The translations under genes were made by a program, and so were the position numbers. Below the pieces are notes generated by a model. The model did not search any database. It worked only from the letters and a program-made list of their open reading frames with translations, and had not been told where the DNA came from. DNA of 16,464 nt from Nitrospirota bacterium. GTDB lineage: Bacteria; Nitrospirota_A; Leptospirillia; Leptospirillales; Leptospirillaceae. The stretch is taken from NCBI GenBank assembly GCA_021838765.1, contig JAKCCY010000005.1, positions 1 through 16,464 on the forward strand, written 5' to 3'. Below, piece after piece: positions 1-7,679 of this stretch. Position 1 is the stretch's first letter. Each line of letters begins with the position of its first letter.

Positions 1-350
1 CCGATCTCAACTGCCCATTCCGATACGATATTCGACTCAACCGAATGGATGTGAAAAACGGCATTCGCATCATCCACACAGGCATAGACCGCCTGATGAA
101 TCGAGACCTCGGCCGATGGTCTTGGACGCTCAGAAGAATTCTCCGGCAATCTCCCCAATCCCCTGATAACGACCAGATCGTCTTCAGAAAGCAAACCTTT
201 TGGGCGACCGCTTGCAGTAATCAAAAACGTATCGGGGGAAACCCTCACCGATAAATTTCCAGAAGTCCCGACCATCCACCCCTTCTGATAAAAATGGGCA
301 GCAACCCTGATCAAGTCAGTCTTTTTAAGTTTCCAGTCAGGATCGTTCAA
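1..350 (-). CDS. mtnB: Methylthioribulose-1-phosphate dehydratase, partial (C-terminus beyond window)
   Basis: Class II aldolase-fold enzyme that dehydrates 5-methylthioribulose-1-phosphate to 2,3-diketo-5-methylthiopentyl-1-phosphate in methionine salvage; cytosolic and zinc dependent in the family. I translated the minus strand from a TTG at 350 and found 116 codons without a stop to the left edge. Visible family motifs are GTSGNLS (residues 28-34), TASGRPKG (45-52), PSAE with a following His (78-85) and the zinc-ligand pair in FHIHSVE (H100, H102). The TTG start is chosen because GGAG lies 5 nt upstream and the family N-terminus begins just after it. The gene overlaps the end of mtnX by 14 nt in another frame, so the two are probably translationally coupled. 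Roughly half of the usual ~200 residues is present. Family assignment is firm; only the missing half is unseen. Confidence 0.9.
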   Translation of the reverse strand, partial: MNDPDWKLKKTDLIRVAAHFYQKGWMVGTSGNLSVRVSPDTFLITASGRPKGLLSEDDLVVIRGLGRLPENSSERPRPSAEVSIHQAVYACVDDANAVFHIHSVESNIVSEWAVEI

Positions 351-1002
351 GAGATCTCCATTGAGGTTTGCAAATAAGGTTCTCCAAAATTCTGGACACA
401 TCAAAAAAATCCTCAAACGGAAAAAACGGAACATTCCGCTCTAAAAGATAGGAGGACAATCTTCCTCTGGAAATCACAAAATCACATCGGAGAGCCAGCT
501 GCAAATCGGTTACAGAATCTCCGATGCAAACGGAACGGGCTCCCGGGAACTGGTCCAGAAGACGAACCTTTGAGACAAGCTCCGAGTCGCTTTGCAAAGG
601 CGAGTCAACCTTCAAATAAGGGCCGGAATAGTCAACCGTCATCCCGTAAATGGACAAAACCCCTTCGGGTTTCTCTTTGAGTGCCGCCCGGACAAACTCC
701 GACACCCCTCCGGTTACGATCAGAAAAGGAATCTGACACGAGGACATCATCCCAAGCATTTCATTGAAGCCTTTCCGAATGGGAGCCCTGGAAATCATTT
801 CAAGCATTTCGGAATAATGAATGCTCTCGATGGATTCCATAATCGTGCGAACCCCCTCTTTAAGGGTCAGGCTCAAGTTGTACATTCTGGGAATAAGCTC
901 CGATGAAAGGTCGGGGGCAAATCGAGTAAGGATTTCCACGAATGTCTCATCAAAGGTAATAGTTCCATCAAAATCGCAAAGGACGACCCACTTGTCCGAC
1001 AT
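337..1002 (-). CDS. mtnX: 2-hydroxy-3-keto-5-methylthiopentenyl-1-phosphate phosphatase (HAD family)
   Basis: HAD-superfamily phosphatase that removes phosphate from the enol product of the RuBisCO-like enolase, giving the acireductone used by MtnD. The 221-residue protein has HAD motif I as DFDGTI (residues 10-15, nucleophile D10), motif II around TGG (97-99), and the acidic motif GDSVTD (161-166). The segment LSLTLKEGV (43-51) resembles the same part of Bacillus MtnX. The ATG start has AGGA 5 nt upstream and lies 6 nt after the stop of the RuBisCO-like gene. The end overlaps mtnB by 14 nt. Length is close to the family norm of about 220-235. Without the neighbours it could only be called a phosphoserine-phosphatase-like HAD protein; the operon makes MtnX very likely. 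Confidence 0.88.
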   Translation of the reverse strand: MSDKWVVLCDFDGTITFDETFVEILTRFAPDLSSELIPRMYNLSLTLKEGVRTIMESIESIHYSEMLEMISRAPIRKGFNEMLGMMSSCQIPFLIVTGGVSEFVRAALKEKPEGVLSIYGMTVDYSGPYLKVDSPLQSDSELVSKVRLLDQFPGARSVCIGDSVTDLQLALRCDFVISRGRLSSYLLERNVPFFPFEDFFDVSRILENLICKPQWRSLERS

Positions 1003-1008
1003 CGTGTC

Positions 1009-2157
1009 CTAATCTCCCCTCTTTTGAAAAGGCAATGCAGACTCCTGCTTCCATCCGGCGTCTGACAATGCAGTTACGAATGCCCCTACACCGGCCGAAA
1101 CCCCCTCCGGATGGTCCATGATCGCTGTACCCGCATTGATGATTATTTCTTTTCCGTACGTCTGGCACAAGGGAAGAACCGACAACGGGGTCACTCCACC
1201 GGAAGGGACGGGGAAAACCGAAGATCGATGAAGTGTATCGACCAGGTCGGACTCCTCTTCGGGGGAAACGGGAAAATTTCCGAAACGGGTGGGGAAAAGC
1301 ACAGCATCCCCCCCGGCGTGGGCCATAAGAGTTCCAAGAACGACACGTGAAGAAAAACCGTGATCGGAGGGGCCGGTAAACACACCCGACAGGGCCGGAT
1401 GGCAAAAAATGGGAACATTGACGAGAGGATCCGCTGCCAACGCCTCCAAAACAGGATACCCGTAAGACAGAACGTTCAAAAGCAACGCATTCGCCCCTTC
1501 CGAAACAAGAACTCTCGCCTTTCGAAGAATCTCATCTGCGCGGCCGGAAAGATTGACTGCATAGAGAACCCTTCGTTTCTGAGTCCTCCAGATCTCATCG
1601 ACAACAGTGCGCACAGTGGTAAGTCGATCAAGGGCTGAACACTCCGGTATATCCGGAAGGATCTCGTCATCCTTCATCAGGTCGATTCCGGAAAAAGCGG
1701 CTTCCCTGAAGATCTCGCCGTGTTCAGATGCTGTCAAACCGAGAGAAGGCTTGAAGATGGCCATTAAAAGCGGACGATCAAAGACTCCGAGAGAGCGACG
1801 GATTCCATCGATACCAAAAGCGGGGGGAACACCATAGCCCTCCGGGAGGACCAGATCGATCACTTTCATCGGGATCGCCATCGAGTACTTCCCCATGATG
1901 GCTGTGAGCAAGGATCCGGTTGAATCAGGACAGTTGGAGACGGGGTAGTCAATGACCGCCAGTCCCCCACCCGATTCATGAGGGACAAGATCGATAATCT
2001 CCGCCATATGACCGGAAAGACGATCTTTCCTGTCCTCGTACTTTGGACTCCATGTCCCGGCAGACTGCCCGACAGCAACCATCCTTGCCAGTTTTGCAAG
2101 ATCTGTTCCTGCCGGGAACCGATAGGTCACTCGAATAATCAAGTCCCGGGCTTTCAA
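1009..2157 (-). CDS. mtnW: RuBisCO-like protein, 2,3-diketo-5-methylthiopentyl-1-phosphate enolase
   Basis: Form IV RuBisCO-like protein expected to enolise diketo-methylthiopentyl-phosphate; it is not expected to fix CO2. From a TTG at 2157 it has 382 residues. The carbamylation-lysine motif is intact as KDDE (K162-E165). A lysine in MGKYSM (K90) lines up with the proposed catalytic base of Bacillus-type MtnW. Other RLP landmarks are FKPSLGLT (135-142), LYAVNLSGR, CHPALSGVFT and LFPTRFG. The open frame reaches back to an ATG at 2259 inside mtnD, but homology begins only near 2145. The TTG at 2157 overlaps the mtnD stop as TTGA and has AAAGG about 10 nt upstream, so I prefer it; a TTG at 2142 is an alternative. 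It retains the RuBisCO-like K-P-x-L-G-L loop rather than the KGVIG of Bacillus MtnW, so the subclade is uncertain, but the operon supports the MtnW role. Confidence 0.87.
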   Translation of the reverse strand: MKARDLIIRVTYRFPAGTDLAKLARMVAVGQSAGTWSPKYEDRKDRLSGHMAEIIDLVPHESGGGLAVIDYPVSNCPDSTGSLLTAIMGKYSMAIPMKVIDLVLPEGYGVPPAFGIDGIRRSLGVFDRPLLMAIFKPSLGLTASEHGEIFREAAFSGIDLMKDDEILPDIPECSALDRLTTVRTVVDEIWRTQKRRVLYAVNLSGRADEILRKARVLVSEGANALLLNVLSYGYPVLEALAADPLVNVPIFCHPALSGVFTGPSDHGFSSRVVLGTLMAHAGGDAVLFPTRFGNFPVSPEEESDLVDTLHRSSVFPVPSGGVTPLSVLPLCQTYGKEIIINAGTAIMDHPEGVSAGVGAFVTALSDAGWKQESALPFQKRGD

Positions 2158-2693
2158 GAGATTCTGACCTTTGAAGCGGTATACTTGGGAACCCATCCCG
2201 ATGTGTCCGAAAAATAACGGATCGCCTTGATTCGCCTGCTTTGCGTCAGCACAAACCAATGCTCCGTATTTTTGGGGATGCGAATGAAGTCTCCCTGCAC
2301 CACTTTTAGCAGTGCCTGTTCCCCAGAGGGGAAAACAAAGCCAAATTCCCCTTCTCCATCAATGATATAGCGAACTTCCTCATCATCATGCGTGTGACAA
2401 GGAGCAAAACGGTCAAGAAGCTCATTGAGGCCAGGCGTCCCGGGATGAAGGACGATCAAGTCCCGGCTCTTCATATTCATCTCTTTTTGAAGCCGGAGAA
2501 AGGCCTCATCAAATCCTTTCAGGAGAGCCTCTTTCTCCGGCTCGTCCAGAGAAGGCTTTTCAAGAAGTGCTGAGACTTCAGGTGATTCCGGAATCGGCCA
2601 TTTCGCAAGGTAAACGTCTATATTTTCAAGATAGGAGTTGATAGCAGCAGTATCTTCTGAAAACTGCCCGCCTGTCGTTGTCATGTAAGCCAA
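2154..2693 (-). CDS. mtnD: Acireductone dioxygenase (cupin, Fe/Ni)
   Basis: Converts acireductone plus O2 to 4-methylthio-2-oxobutanoate and formate with Fe, or to an off-pathway product with Ni. The 179-residue protein shows the cupin metal site: H100-x-H102 followed by E106 (HTHDDEEVRYI) and H145 in NTEHWF. The N-terminal helical part (residues 17-75) also fits the family, whose length is about 180. The start is taken as TTG at 2693 because AAGGTG sits 7 nt upstream; an in-frame ATG at 2684 would be too far from that SD. First gene of the mtn operon; its stop overlaps the start of the RuBisCO-like gene by 4 nt (TTGA). No convincing promoter was seen in the 70 nt upstream. Confidence 0.93.
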   Translation of the reverse strand: MAYMTTTGGQFSEDTAAINSYLENIDVYLAKWPIPESPEVSALLEKPSLDEPEKEALLKGFDEAFLRLQKEMNMKSRDLIVLHPGTPGLNELLDRFAPCHTHDDEEVRYIIDGEGEFGFVFPSGEQALLKVVQGDFIRIPKNTEHWFVLTQSRRIKAIRYFSDTSGWVPKYTASKVRIS

Positions 2694-2767
2694 GCAATAC
2701 CACCTTCCCTGGTTATCGAAAAAAGCAAACCAACCAATTAGTCAGATCCAGGCTTCACGATAGAACA

Positions 2768-2804
2768 ATGGGGCAACCAGGCCCAAAGCGCCTGATTGCC
2801 CCAT
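2768..2804 (-). terminator. Hairpin after the peroxiredoxin gene
   Basis: Near-perfect inverted repeat: nine pairs (ATGGGGCAA with TTGCCCCAT), one C/A mismatch, then five more (CAGGC with GCCTG) around a 7-nt loop. Reading leftward it lies 25 nt after the peroxiredoxin stop and is followed by TTGTTCT, a weak U-rich tail. It separates the peroxiredoxin from the mtn operon and probably ends the former's transcript. The plus-strand side has no T-run. Confidence 0.65.
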
Positions 2805-2828
2805 CCTGAACAAACACTGTCACCAAAA

Positions 2829-3431
2829 CTACAATGAAGCAGCATGGTCCTTCAGATAACTCTTGATACCTGCTTCTGTCGCCTTGATGGCATCCTGCCC
2901 TTTTTGCCATCCGGCCGGGCAAACCTCACCATGTTCTTCATGAAACTTAAGCGCATCCACCATTCGCAGTGTTTCACCAATTTCCCTTCCAAGAGGCAGA
3001 TCATTGACAAGCTGATGCCGGATCATCCCTTTCGCATCGATCAAAAAGGTGCCTCTTAACGCCACCTCATCGTTTAACAAAACCCCGTAGGCTCGAGAAA
3101 CGGACTTGGAAAGATCCGCCACGATCGGAAATTTCACAGGGCCTATCCCACCCATGTCCACAGGTGTATTTCTCCATGCTACATGGGTAAAGACAGAGTC
3201 AACGCTGACACCGACAACCTTTACGCCACGTTTTTCAAATTCGGCAAGCCTATGATCAAAGGCAATGATTTCAGTGGGACACACAAAAGTAAAATCAAGC
3301 GGCCAAAAGAAAAGGACACCAATAGAACCCTTCAGGTACTGAGAAAAATGAAATTTTTCATTGATGGACCCATCACCCATAACCGCCTGAGCTGTAAAAT
3401 CAGGCGCTGCAGTTCCGATCAGTTGAGACAT
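2829..3431 (-). CDS. Typical 2-Cys peroxiredoxin (AhpC/Prx1 type)
   Basis: Cytosolic thiol peroxidase that reduces H2O2 and organic hydroperoxides. The 200-residue protein has the peroxidatic cysteine in FTFVCPTE (C51) and the resolving cysteine in EVCPAGW (C171), the spacing of typical 2-Cys enzymes. RGTFLID and DLPLGREIGETLR are further family hallmarks. Start ATG is preceded by a full AGGAGGG 5 nt upstream. No AhpF or thioredoxin reductase gene is adjacent, so the electron donor is unknown. It lies just downstream of the cytochrome c peroxidase on the same strand but has its own promoter in the 73-nt gap and a hairpin after it, so it is probably monocistronic. The family is certain; the ahpC name would be guesswork without the partner. 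Confidence 0.93.
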   Translation of the reverse strand: MSQLIGTAAPDFTAQAVMGDGSINEKFHFSQYLKGSIGVLFFWPLDFTFVCPTEIIAFDHRLAEFEKRGVKVVGVSVDSVFTHVAWRNTPVDMGGIGPVKFPIVADLSKSVSRAYGVLLNDEVALRGTFLIDAKGMIRHQLVNDLPLGREIGETLRMVDALKFHEEHGEVCPAGWQKGQDAIKATEAGIKSYLKDHAASL

Positions 3432-3451
3432 TGAACCCTCCTCAGTCGTTA

Positions 3452-3479
3452 ATCATGGCCAGTTTTAAAAGATTGTCAA
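3452..3479 (-). promoter_or_regulatory. Sigma-70-type promoter of the peroxiredoxin gene
   Basis: On the minus strand a perfect -35 TTGACA (3479-3474) is followed after 16 nt by CATGAT (3457-3452), which matches 4 of 6 -10 positions. Transcription would start about 15 nt before the SD of the peroxiredoxin, giving a very short leader. No OxyR- or PerR-like box was recognised. Confidence 0.55.
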
Positions 3480-3504
3480 AAACATTCAAACCAAACTGCA
3501 AAAA

Positions 3505-4515
3505 CTATTTCATCGACATTTCATGCTTTGTCTCGCCTGTCAGTGCATTCAGAAACGCGACGAGATCCCTCTCATCCGATTTGGACAGATGGAGGGGGAT
3601 CAAGAGGGCGTCTTTGGGATAAGCACTCTTCCCACCACCCTGATTGTAAAACTCAACAACATCCATCAAGGTTTTCACAGATCCATCATGCATATATGGA
3701 GCCGTAAGGGCAACATTCCTGAGCCCGGGAGTTCTGAAACGGCCTTTGTCGACAGGATCATGAGAAATCGCATACCGACCAACATCCTTTGATCCGGACA
3801 CACCAAGGTTATGATATCCCTGATCGCTGAGCAATGCACCATTATGACACAAAACACATCTTCCCTTGCCCTTGAAAAGAGCAAAGCCACGCTTTTCCTG
3901 AGGCGTCAGAGCCGACTTGTTTCCCATCATGAACTGGTCATAGGCCGACATGGGTGTCACCAGAGTCCGCTCGTAGGCCGCAATAGCCTTGGCAATACGA
4001 TCGATTGAAACCGGCCCGCCAAACACCTCCTGAAAAGCTCGGCGATAATGAGCCTTTTTTTCCAGTCTGCGAACAACACTTCTATTAGAAGTATTCGCCA
4101 TCTCGACAGGATTGGTCAGTGGACCGATGGCCTGCTCCTCAAGACTGCCGGCACGACCGTCCCAGAACTGACGGGAAAAATAAGCAGCGTTTAATGCTGA
4201 TGAAGCATTTCTGGTACCATGTTTTCCTCCGACTCCGATCGAAACAGGACGAGGATCGGCATAACCCCTGGAGGGAACATGGCAGGATGCGCAACTGATC
4301 CGGCCATTGGCCGAAAGATTCGGGTCAAAGAACAGTGTTTTTCCCAGCAGGACCTTCTGTGGTGTTTCAAGATTTCCTGACGGGATATCCGGATTAGGCG
4401 GAAGAGGAACCAACGCACCTGCAGCCCAGGAATATGGCAAAAAAACAAGGGAAGAAAAAAGGAATGTAAAAATCGTGAGAACCTTCAGGAAAGACAGACT
4501 GGAACGGGTCTTCAT
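3505..4515 (-). CDS. Di-haem cytochrome c peroxidase (MauG/CcpA family), exported
   Basis: Periplasmic di-haem enzyme that reduces H2O2 with electrons from c-type cytochromes. The 336-residue product begins with a signal peptide: basic MKTR, hydrophobic core 9-28, likely cleavage near SWA/AGA (31-34). Haem sites are CASCH (75-79) and CVLCH (220-224). Family segments include FWDGRAGSLEEQA (117-129), GPLTNPVEM (131-139) and APYMHDGS with likely axial M275. The ATG at 4515 is preferred over one seven codons upstream because GGAGG lies 4 nt before it. Length matches the family (about 320-350). Together with two peroxiredoxins nearby it suggests strong peroxide pressure, as expected in iron-rich acid. 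The exact electron donor is not visible. Confidence 0.93.
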   Translation of the reverse strand: MKTRSSLSFLKVLTIFTFLFSSLVFLPYSWAAGALVPLPPNPDIPSGNLETPQKVLLGKTLFFDPNLSANGRISCASCHVPSRGYADPRPVSIGVGGKHGTRNASSALNAAYFSRQFWDGRAGSLEEQAIGPLTNPVEMANTSNRSVVRRLEKKAHYRRAFQEVFGGPVSIDRIAKAIAAYERTLVTPMSAYDQFMMGNKSALTPQEKRGFALFKGKGRCVLCHNGALLSDQGYHNLGVSGSKDVGRYAISHDPVDKGRFRTPGLRNVALTAPYMHDGSVKTLMDVVEFYNQGGGKSAYPKDALLIPLHLSKSDERDLVAFLNALTGETKHEMSMK

Positions 4516-4853
4516 ACTTCCTCCGGACAAGATCATTCATCAAGGTTTGGACAACAAAAACAGACTCTCTCGAAAGTCAGAAACACAATATCGAAAAGTC
4601 CTTCCGAGAAGATACAACAACCTGCCCTTACATTGAAATCAAGGGCTCGCTGACTAAAAGCTTCTCCATGGGAGAAAAAGCGTCCACTTCCGAGCCCAAG
4701 CCAGCCACCTTGAAAAAGGTACGACAGGGAGGACAGGATGATCCGGTTCACTTCATCAGACATTCTGCTTATAATATCGGGGAACAATACCGAAAAAAAA
4801 GAAGTAACCGGATTTTGCCGAAGAAAAAATAACCGGAGCGAGGTGTCTTCATC
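4516..4853. other. Divergent intergenic region, 338 nt
   Basis: Separates the leftward cytochrome c peroxidase from the rightward eamA-clc pair. It contains one good rightward promoter (4747-4775). A small inverted repeat (TTCTCC-ATG-GGAGAA) lies near 4661-4675. No convincing leftward promoter was found. A leftward reading frame across most of it and into the eamA gene encodes nothing recognisable, so I treat it as non-coding. Confidence 0.6.
4747..4775 (+). promoter_or_regulatory. Promoter for eamA-like/clc operon
   Basis: TTCACT (4747-4752, 4 of 6 matches to the -35 consensus), 17-nt spacer, then a perfect TATAAT (4770-4775). The predicted start is near 4782, leaving a leader of about 70 nt before the TTG start of the first gene. 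Confidence 0.55.
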
Positions 4854-5279
4854 TTGAATGACCAGACTGAGATCAGCCCATCCGTCCAGAAGAAACATAA
4901 AATGACCTGGGTGATCTCCCTCCTTTTGGGAGGGCTGATCTCGGAAGCCGTCGGCTTTGTCCTCATCCGAAAAGGATTTGAACATTCTTCATCTTTCCAT
5001 GCCTTTTTTTCGTCAACAGCCGTTAGTCATCTTGTCAAAACGATCATCACATCCCCGGCCATCTTATCCGGAACAGCCTTTGAAGCGGTCCATTTCGGAT
5101 TTCTTCTTGAGCTTCTGTCATTATCCGATGTTTCTTTTATCATCCCACTCACATCTCTTGGCTATATTTTGACCCCGATTTTTGCTAATGCCTTTCTCCA
5201 TGAGGCCATCCCTCCCCTGCGCTGGACAGGAATCACCCTCATCTGTGCTGGCGTAGTCGTTATCATGAGAAAATCTTGA
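4854..5279 (+). CDS. Small EamA/DMT-superfamily membrane protein (four-helix half-transporter)
   Basis: A 141-residue membrane protein with about four hydrophobic segments (roughly residues 18-38, 55-75, 80-107 and 117-137). The C-terminal half, with SDVSFIIPLTSLGYIL and the ending RWTGITLICAGVVVIM, is typical of single EamA repeats, as in small multidrug and ArnE-like transporters; such short forms are thought to act as dimers. The substrate cannot be read from the sequence. The TTG at 4854 has AGGTG 8 nt upstream; an in-frame ATG at 4902 would also retain all helices. Its stop overlaps the start of the ClC gene (TTGA), implying translational coupling and a shared membrane role. Confidence 0.72.
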   Translation: MNDQTEISPSVQKKHKMTWVISLLLGGLISEAVGFVLIRKGFEHSSSFHAFFSSTAVSHLVKTIITSPAILSGTAFEAVHFGFLLELLSLSDVSFIIPLTSLGYILTPIFANAFLHEAIPPLRWTGITLICAGVVVIMRKS

Positions 5280-7000
5280 TTCCCCTTTCAAAGCTCATAA
5301 GCCTCCTTCCACACTGGCTGACACCCGCCTCCATTCTCGGCGAGCTCAGGAGAGTCAGTAATTACTGGAGCATTCTCATTATTTCAGCACTTATCGGAAT
5401 TCTGACAGGATTTTTGGTCTCGATCACCGAAACTGTTGTCTATCACATGCTCTTTCTCACCCTTTACAACCACTTGTTCAAGAACTCCTGGGTCGTGATC
5501 CTGATTCCCATGATCGGAGTTCTCATGACCAGAGTCATCCTGCTTCAAGGCGGAATAGACGGGATGGGAGGAACGGAAGAGGTTGTCAAAAGCTACCATG
5601 AATTTCGGGGAAAGATCCGCCTGTCCAGCGTCCTTTACAAGATTCCAGCCTACATCTGCACTCTTGGATTCGGTGGAAGCGCCGGGATGGAAGGAATATC
5701 GACCTATATAGGAGGTGCCGTCAGCTCTCTCTCATCAAGGATCCTGAGTCTTCTCAACGTAACGGCCGAAGACCAGAGAGTCCTTCTTCTCGCAGGAGCG
5801 GGGGCGGGACTTTCCGCCATGTTCAAGGCACCTCTGACGGGAGCCATTTTCATGCTGCAGGTTCCTTTTCGTGGAGACCTCGCACCCAATGCCCTTTTGC
5901 CAACAGTTGTCGCTTCTGTTGCATCCTACCTCGCAATGGTTTCGGTCAAGGGGACTGCCCCTCTTTTTACAATGGCTGCAAAGACGCAGTTTCACACCAG
6001 GGATCTCATCATTGCGATTCTCATCGGTTCTCTCTGCGGTATTCTCGCAAGGCTCTTTTTAAAAGCCTACCGCACCACAAAGGTCTGGTTCCTTTCAGGC
6101 CCAGCCGTATTGTCATGGAAAAACTTCCTTGCGGCATCCATTCTGGGAATGACCGGATTTGTCGCCCAGAAACACTTTGGAGAAGCCCTTCCATTGGGAC
6201 CAGGTTATTCATTTATCCAGCATCTCCTTTCAAACCATGAAACCTTTTCAAATCTTCTGCTTCTGCTCCTTTTGAAAACCATGGCGATTATCTTCACATT
6301 CTCGGCAGGTGGAATGGGCGGATCCTTTTTTCCTCTCCTCTGCCTGGGAGCCGCAACAGGGGGCCTGATTGCAAATATCGGATCCCTTGAACCTTTTGAC
6401 TTTGGCGTCGTCATGGGCATGTCCTCATTTCTGGCTGCGGGCTATAAAACTCCGCTGGCATCGGTGGTCTTCATCGCCGAATCAACACACAGTTCGGCCT
6501 ATCTCATCCCGGGGCTGATGGCAACGGTCTTTGCTTACGTCACCTCCGGAGCAACGTCTATCTCATCCCATCAGAGAGACCGGGAAGACATTCACCTCTC
6601 GAGACGATTTCACCTGAAAGTCCTCCAGGCGATGTCCAAAACAGTTATTGTTGTCCCCGCGGGAATTACCATCGGACAGTTTCGGGAAAACTTTCTGATG
6701 AGGTACTTTCATCGCACTTACCCTGTCCTGTCGAAAAACGGATCATTGGTCGGCATTGTATCAGTCCAGGATGTGGAGAAAATTCAGGTAGGGGACTGGG
6801 AAAAAGAGATTATCGATTCGGTCATGGTTACCAAGGTGATCACAGTCCGGGAGTCTGATACCATTCAAGATGCGATTGGAAGAATGAATCGGCATGACCT
6901 GGATTTCATTCCGGTCGTATCGGACCTTGACCCGCAGAAGGTTGTCGGTGGGCTTTCCAGAACAGATATTTTCCAGGGAGAGTGGGCATCAAGACTCTAG
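5276..7000 (+). CDS. ClC-family chloride channel/antiporter with C-terminal CBS pair
   Basis: A 574-residue integral membrane ClC protein. Selectivity-filter motifs are visible: GMEGIS (137-142), matching GREGP with the gating glutamate kept (E139), and GGMGGSFFP (345-353), matching GxxxGxFxP. The region GGIDGMGGTEEV (92-103) replaces the usual GSGIPE, as in several divergent bacterial ClCs. Two CBS domains follow (about 452-510 and 516-568), probable nucleotide-sensing modules. The gating glutamate argues for Cl-/H+ exchange rather than a pure channel. In acidophiles such proteins are proposed to support acid resistance; that role is inference here. It starts at TTG 5276 overlapping the preceding stop; the CBS-containing form is longer than E. 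coli ClcA (473 aa). Confidence 0.9.
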   Translation: MIPLSKLISLLPHWLTPASILGELRRVSNYWSILIISALIGILTGFLVSITETVVYHMLFLTLYNHLFKNSWVVILIPMIGVLMTRVILLQGGIDGMGGTEEVVKSYHEFRGKIRLSSVLYKIPAYICTLGFGGSAGMEGISTYIGGAVSSLSSRILSLLNVTAEDQRVLLLAGAGAGLSAMFKAPLTGAIFMLQVPFRGDLAPNALLPTVVASVASYLAMVSVKGTAPLFTMAAKTQFHTRDLIIAILIGSLCGILARLFLKAYRTTKVWFLSGPAVLSWKNFLAASILGMTGFVAQKHFGEALPLGPGYSFIQHLLSNHETFSNLLLLLLLKTMAIIFTFSAGGMGGSFFPLLCLGAATGGLIANIGSLEPFDFGVVMGMSSFLAAGYKTPLASVVFIAESTHSSAYLIPGLMATVFAYVTSGATSISSHQRDREDIHLSRRFHLKVLQAMSKTVIVVPAGITIGQFRENFLMRYFHRTYPVLSKNGSLVGIVSVQDVEKIQVGDWEKEIIDSVMVTKVITVRESDTIQDAIGRMNRHDLDFIPVVSDLDPQKVVGGLSRTDIFQGEWASRL

Positions 7001-7068
7001 GAAAATCCCTGTCAGTCAGTCTTCTCGATAAATGATGGACTTTCAACAGTACCTAAGGAGCCAGAAAA

Positions 7069-7674
7069 ATGGAAGCGATACAGCTACCACCAAGAACGAT
7101 AAAAAGCTTTCACACCAAACGGATCAGGATAATCTTTGCCATATTCGTAGCGGTAACACTTTTTTTCACTGGAGCTGTCCTGCAAGACAGACAGGCGCTT
7201 GCCGGAGATTCCGTCTCGACGGGAATGCCCGCACCGGACTTTGTCGGGAAAGACCAGGATGGCGATATCCACAAGCTTTCCGATTATCGCAATCAATGGC
7301 TTGTTTTGTATTTCTTCCCTAAGGCTGACACACCTGGATGTACGACAGAAGCCTGTACATTCCGGGACGGGATCATGAAGCTAAAAAAGATAGGGGCAAG
7401 TGTCGTGGGCGTCAGCATGGACGACAGGGAAAGCCAGGAGCATTTTGCAAAAAAATACCATATTCCCTTTCCTCTTCTTGCGGACCATACTGGTGCAATA
7501 GCGAAGACTTATGGTGCTGCTGGGGGCTTTCTGGGATTCGATCACAGATACACATTTTTAATAGACCCTCAGGGAAGAGTTGCCAAACGATATCTTGATG
7601 TTGACCCTGACCGCCACGCCAAACAAGTTCTTGAGGACATAAAAAAACTAAAGTCCTCAAAAAAGAACGCTTGA
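7069..7674 (+). CDS. PrxQ/Bcp-type peroxiredoxin with N-terminal signal sequence
   Basis: Atypical 2-Cys peroxiredoxin expected to reduce peroxides in the periplasm. Of 201 residues, the first 45 form an export signal: basic stretch up to R20, hydrophobic core 21-38, likely cleavage after ALA (43-45). The mature part has the PrxQ active site TPGCTTEAC, with peroxidatic C91 and resolving C96 five residues later. FFPKADTPG and YTFLID also match. Most Bcp proteins are cytosolic and about 155 residues, so the N-terminal extension is the notable feature; membrane anchoring instead of cleavage is possible. ATG start with AAGGAG 8 nt upstream. It stands alone between clc and tRNA-Arg; no strong promoter was seen in the 68-nt gap, so partial read-through from clc is possible. 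Confidence 0.92.
   Translation: MEAIQLPPRTIKSFHTKRIRIIFAIFVAVTLFFTGAVLQDRQALAGDSVSTGMPAPDFVGKDQDGDIHKLSDYRNQWLVLYFFPKADTPGCTTEACTFRDGIMKLKKIGASVVGVSMDDRESQEHFAKKYHIPFPLLADHTGAIAKTYGAAGGFLGFDHRYTFLIDPQGRVAKRYLDVDPDRHAKQVLEDIKKLKSSKKNA
7631..7660. repeat. Inverted repeat at the 3' end of the PrxQ gene
   Basis: Eight-base perfect arms (TTGAGGAC and GTCCTCAA) separated by a 14-nt A-rich loop, inside the last codons of the PrxQ gene. There is no T-run on the plus strand, so it is not a classic terminator. It could be an mRNA 3'-end stabiliser or coincidence. Confidence 0.35.
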
Positions 7675-7679
7675 TCTCC

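Noticed and set aside
968..1405. Leftward 145-codon frame inside the RuBisCO-like gene
   Set aside because: Out-of-frame shadow; Arg/Pro/Gly-rich product without a family match.
4533..4985. Leftward frame of 150 codons between the cytochrome c peroxidase and the eamA-like gene
   Set aside because: No recognisable domain, overlaps the start of a convincing membrane-protein gene on the other strand, and composition looks like an antisense shadow plus non-coding DNA.
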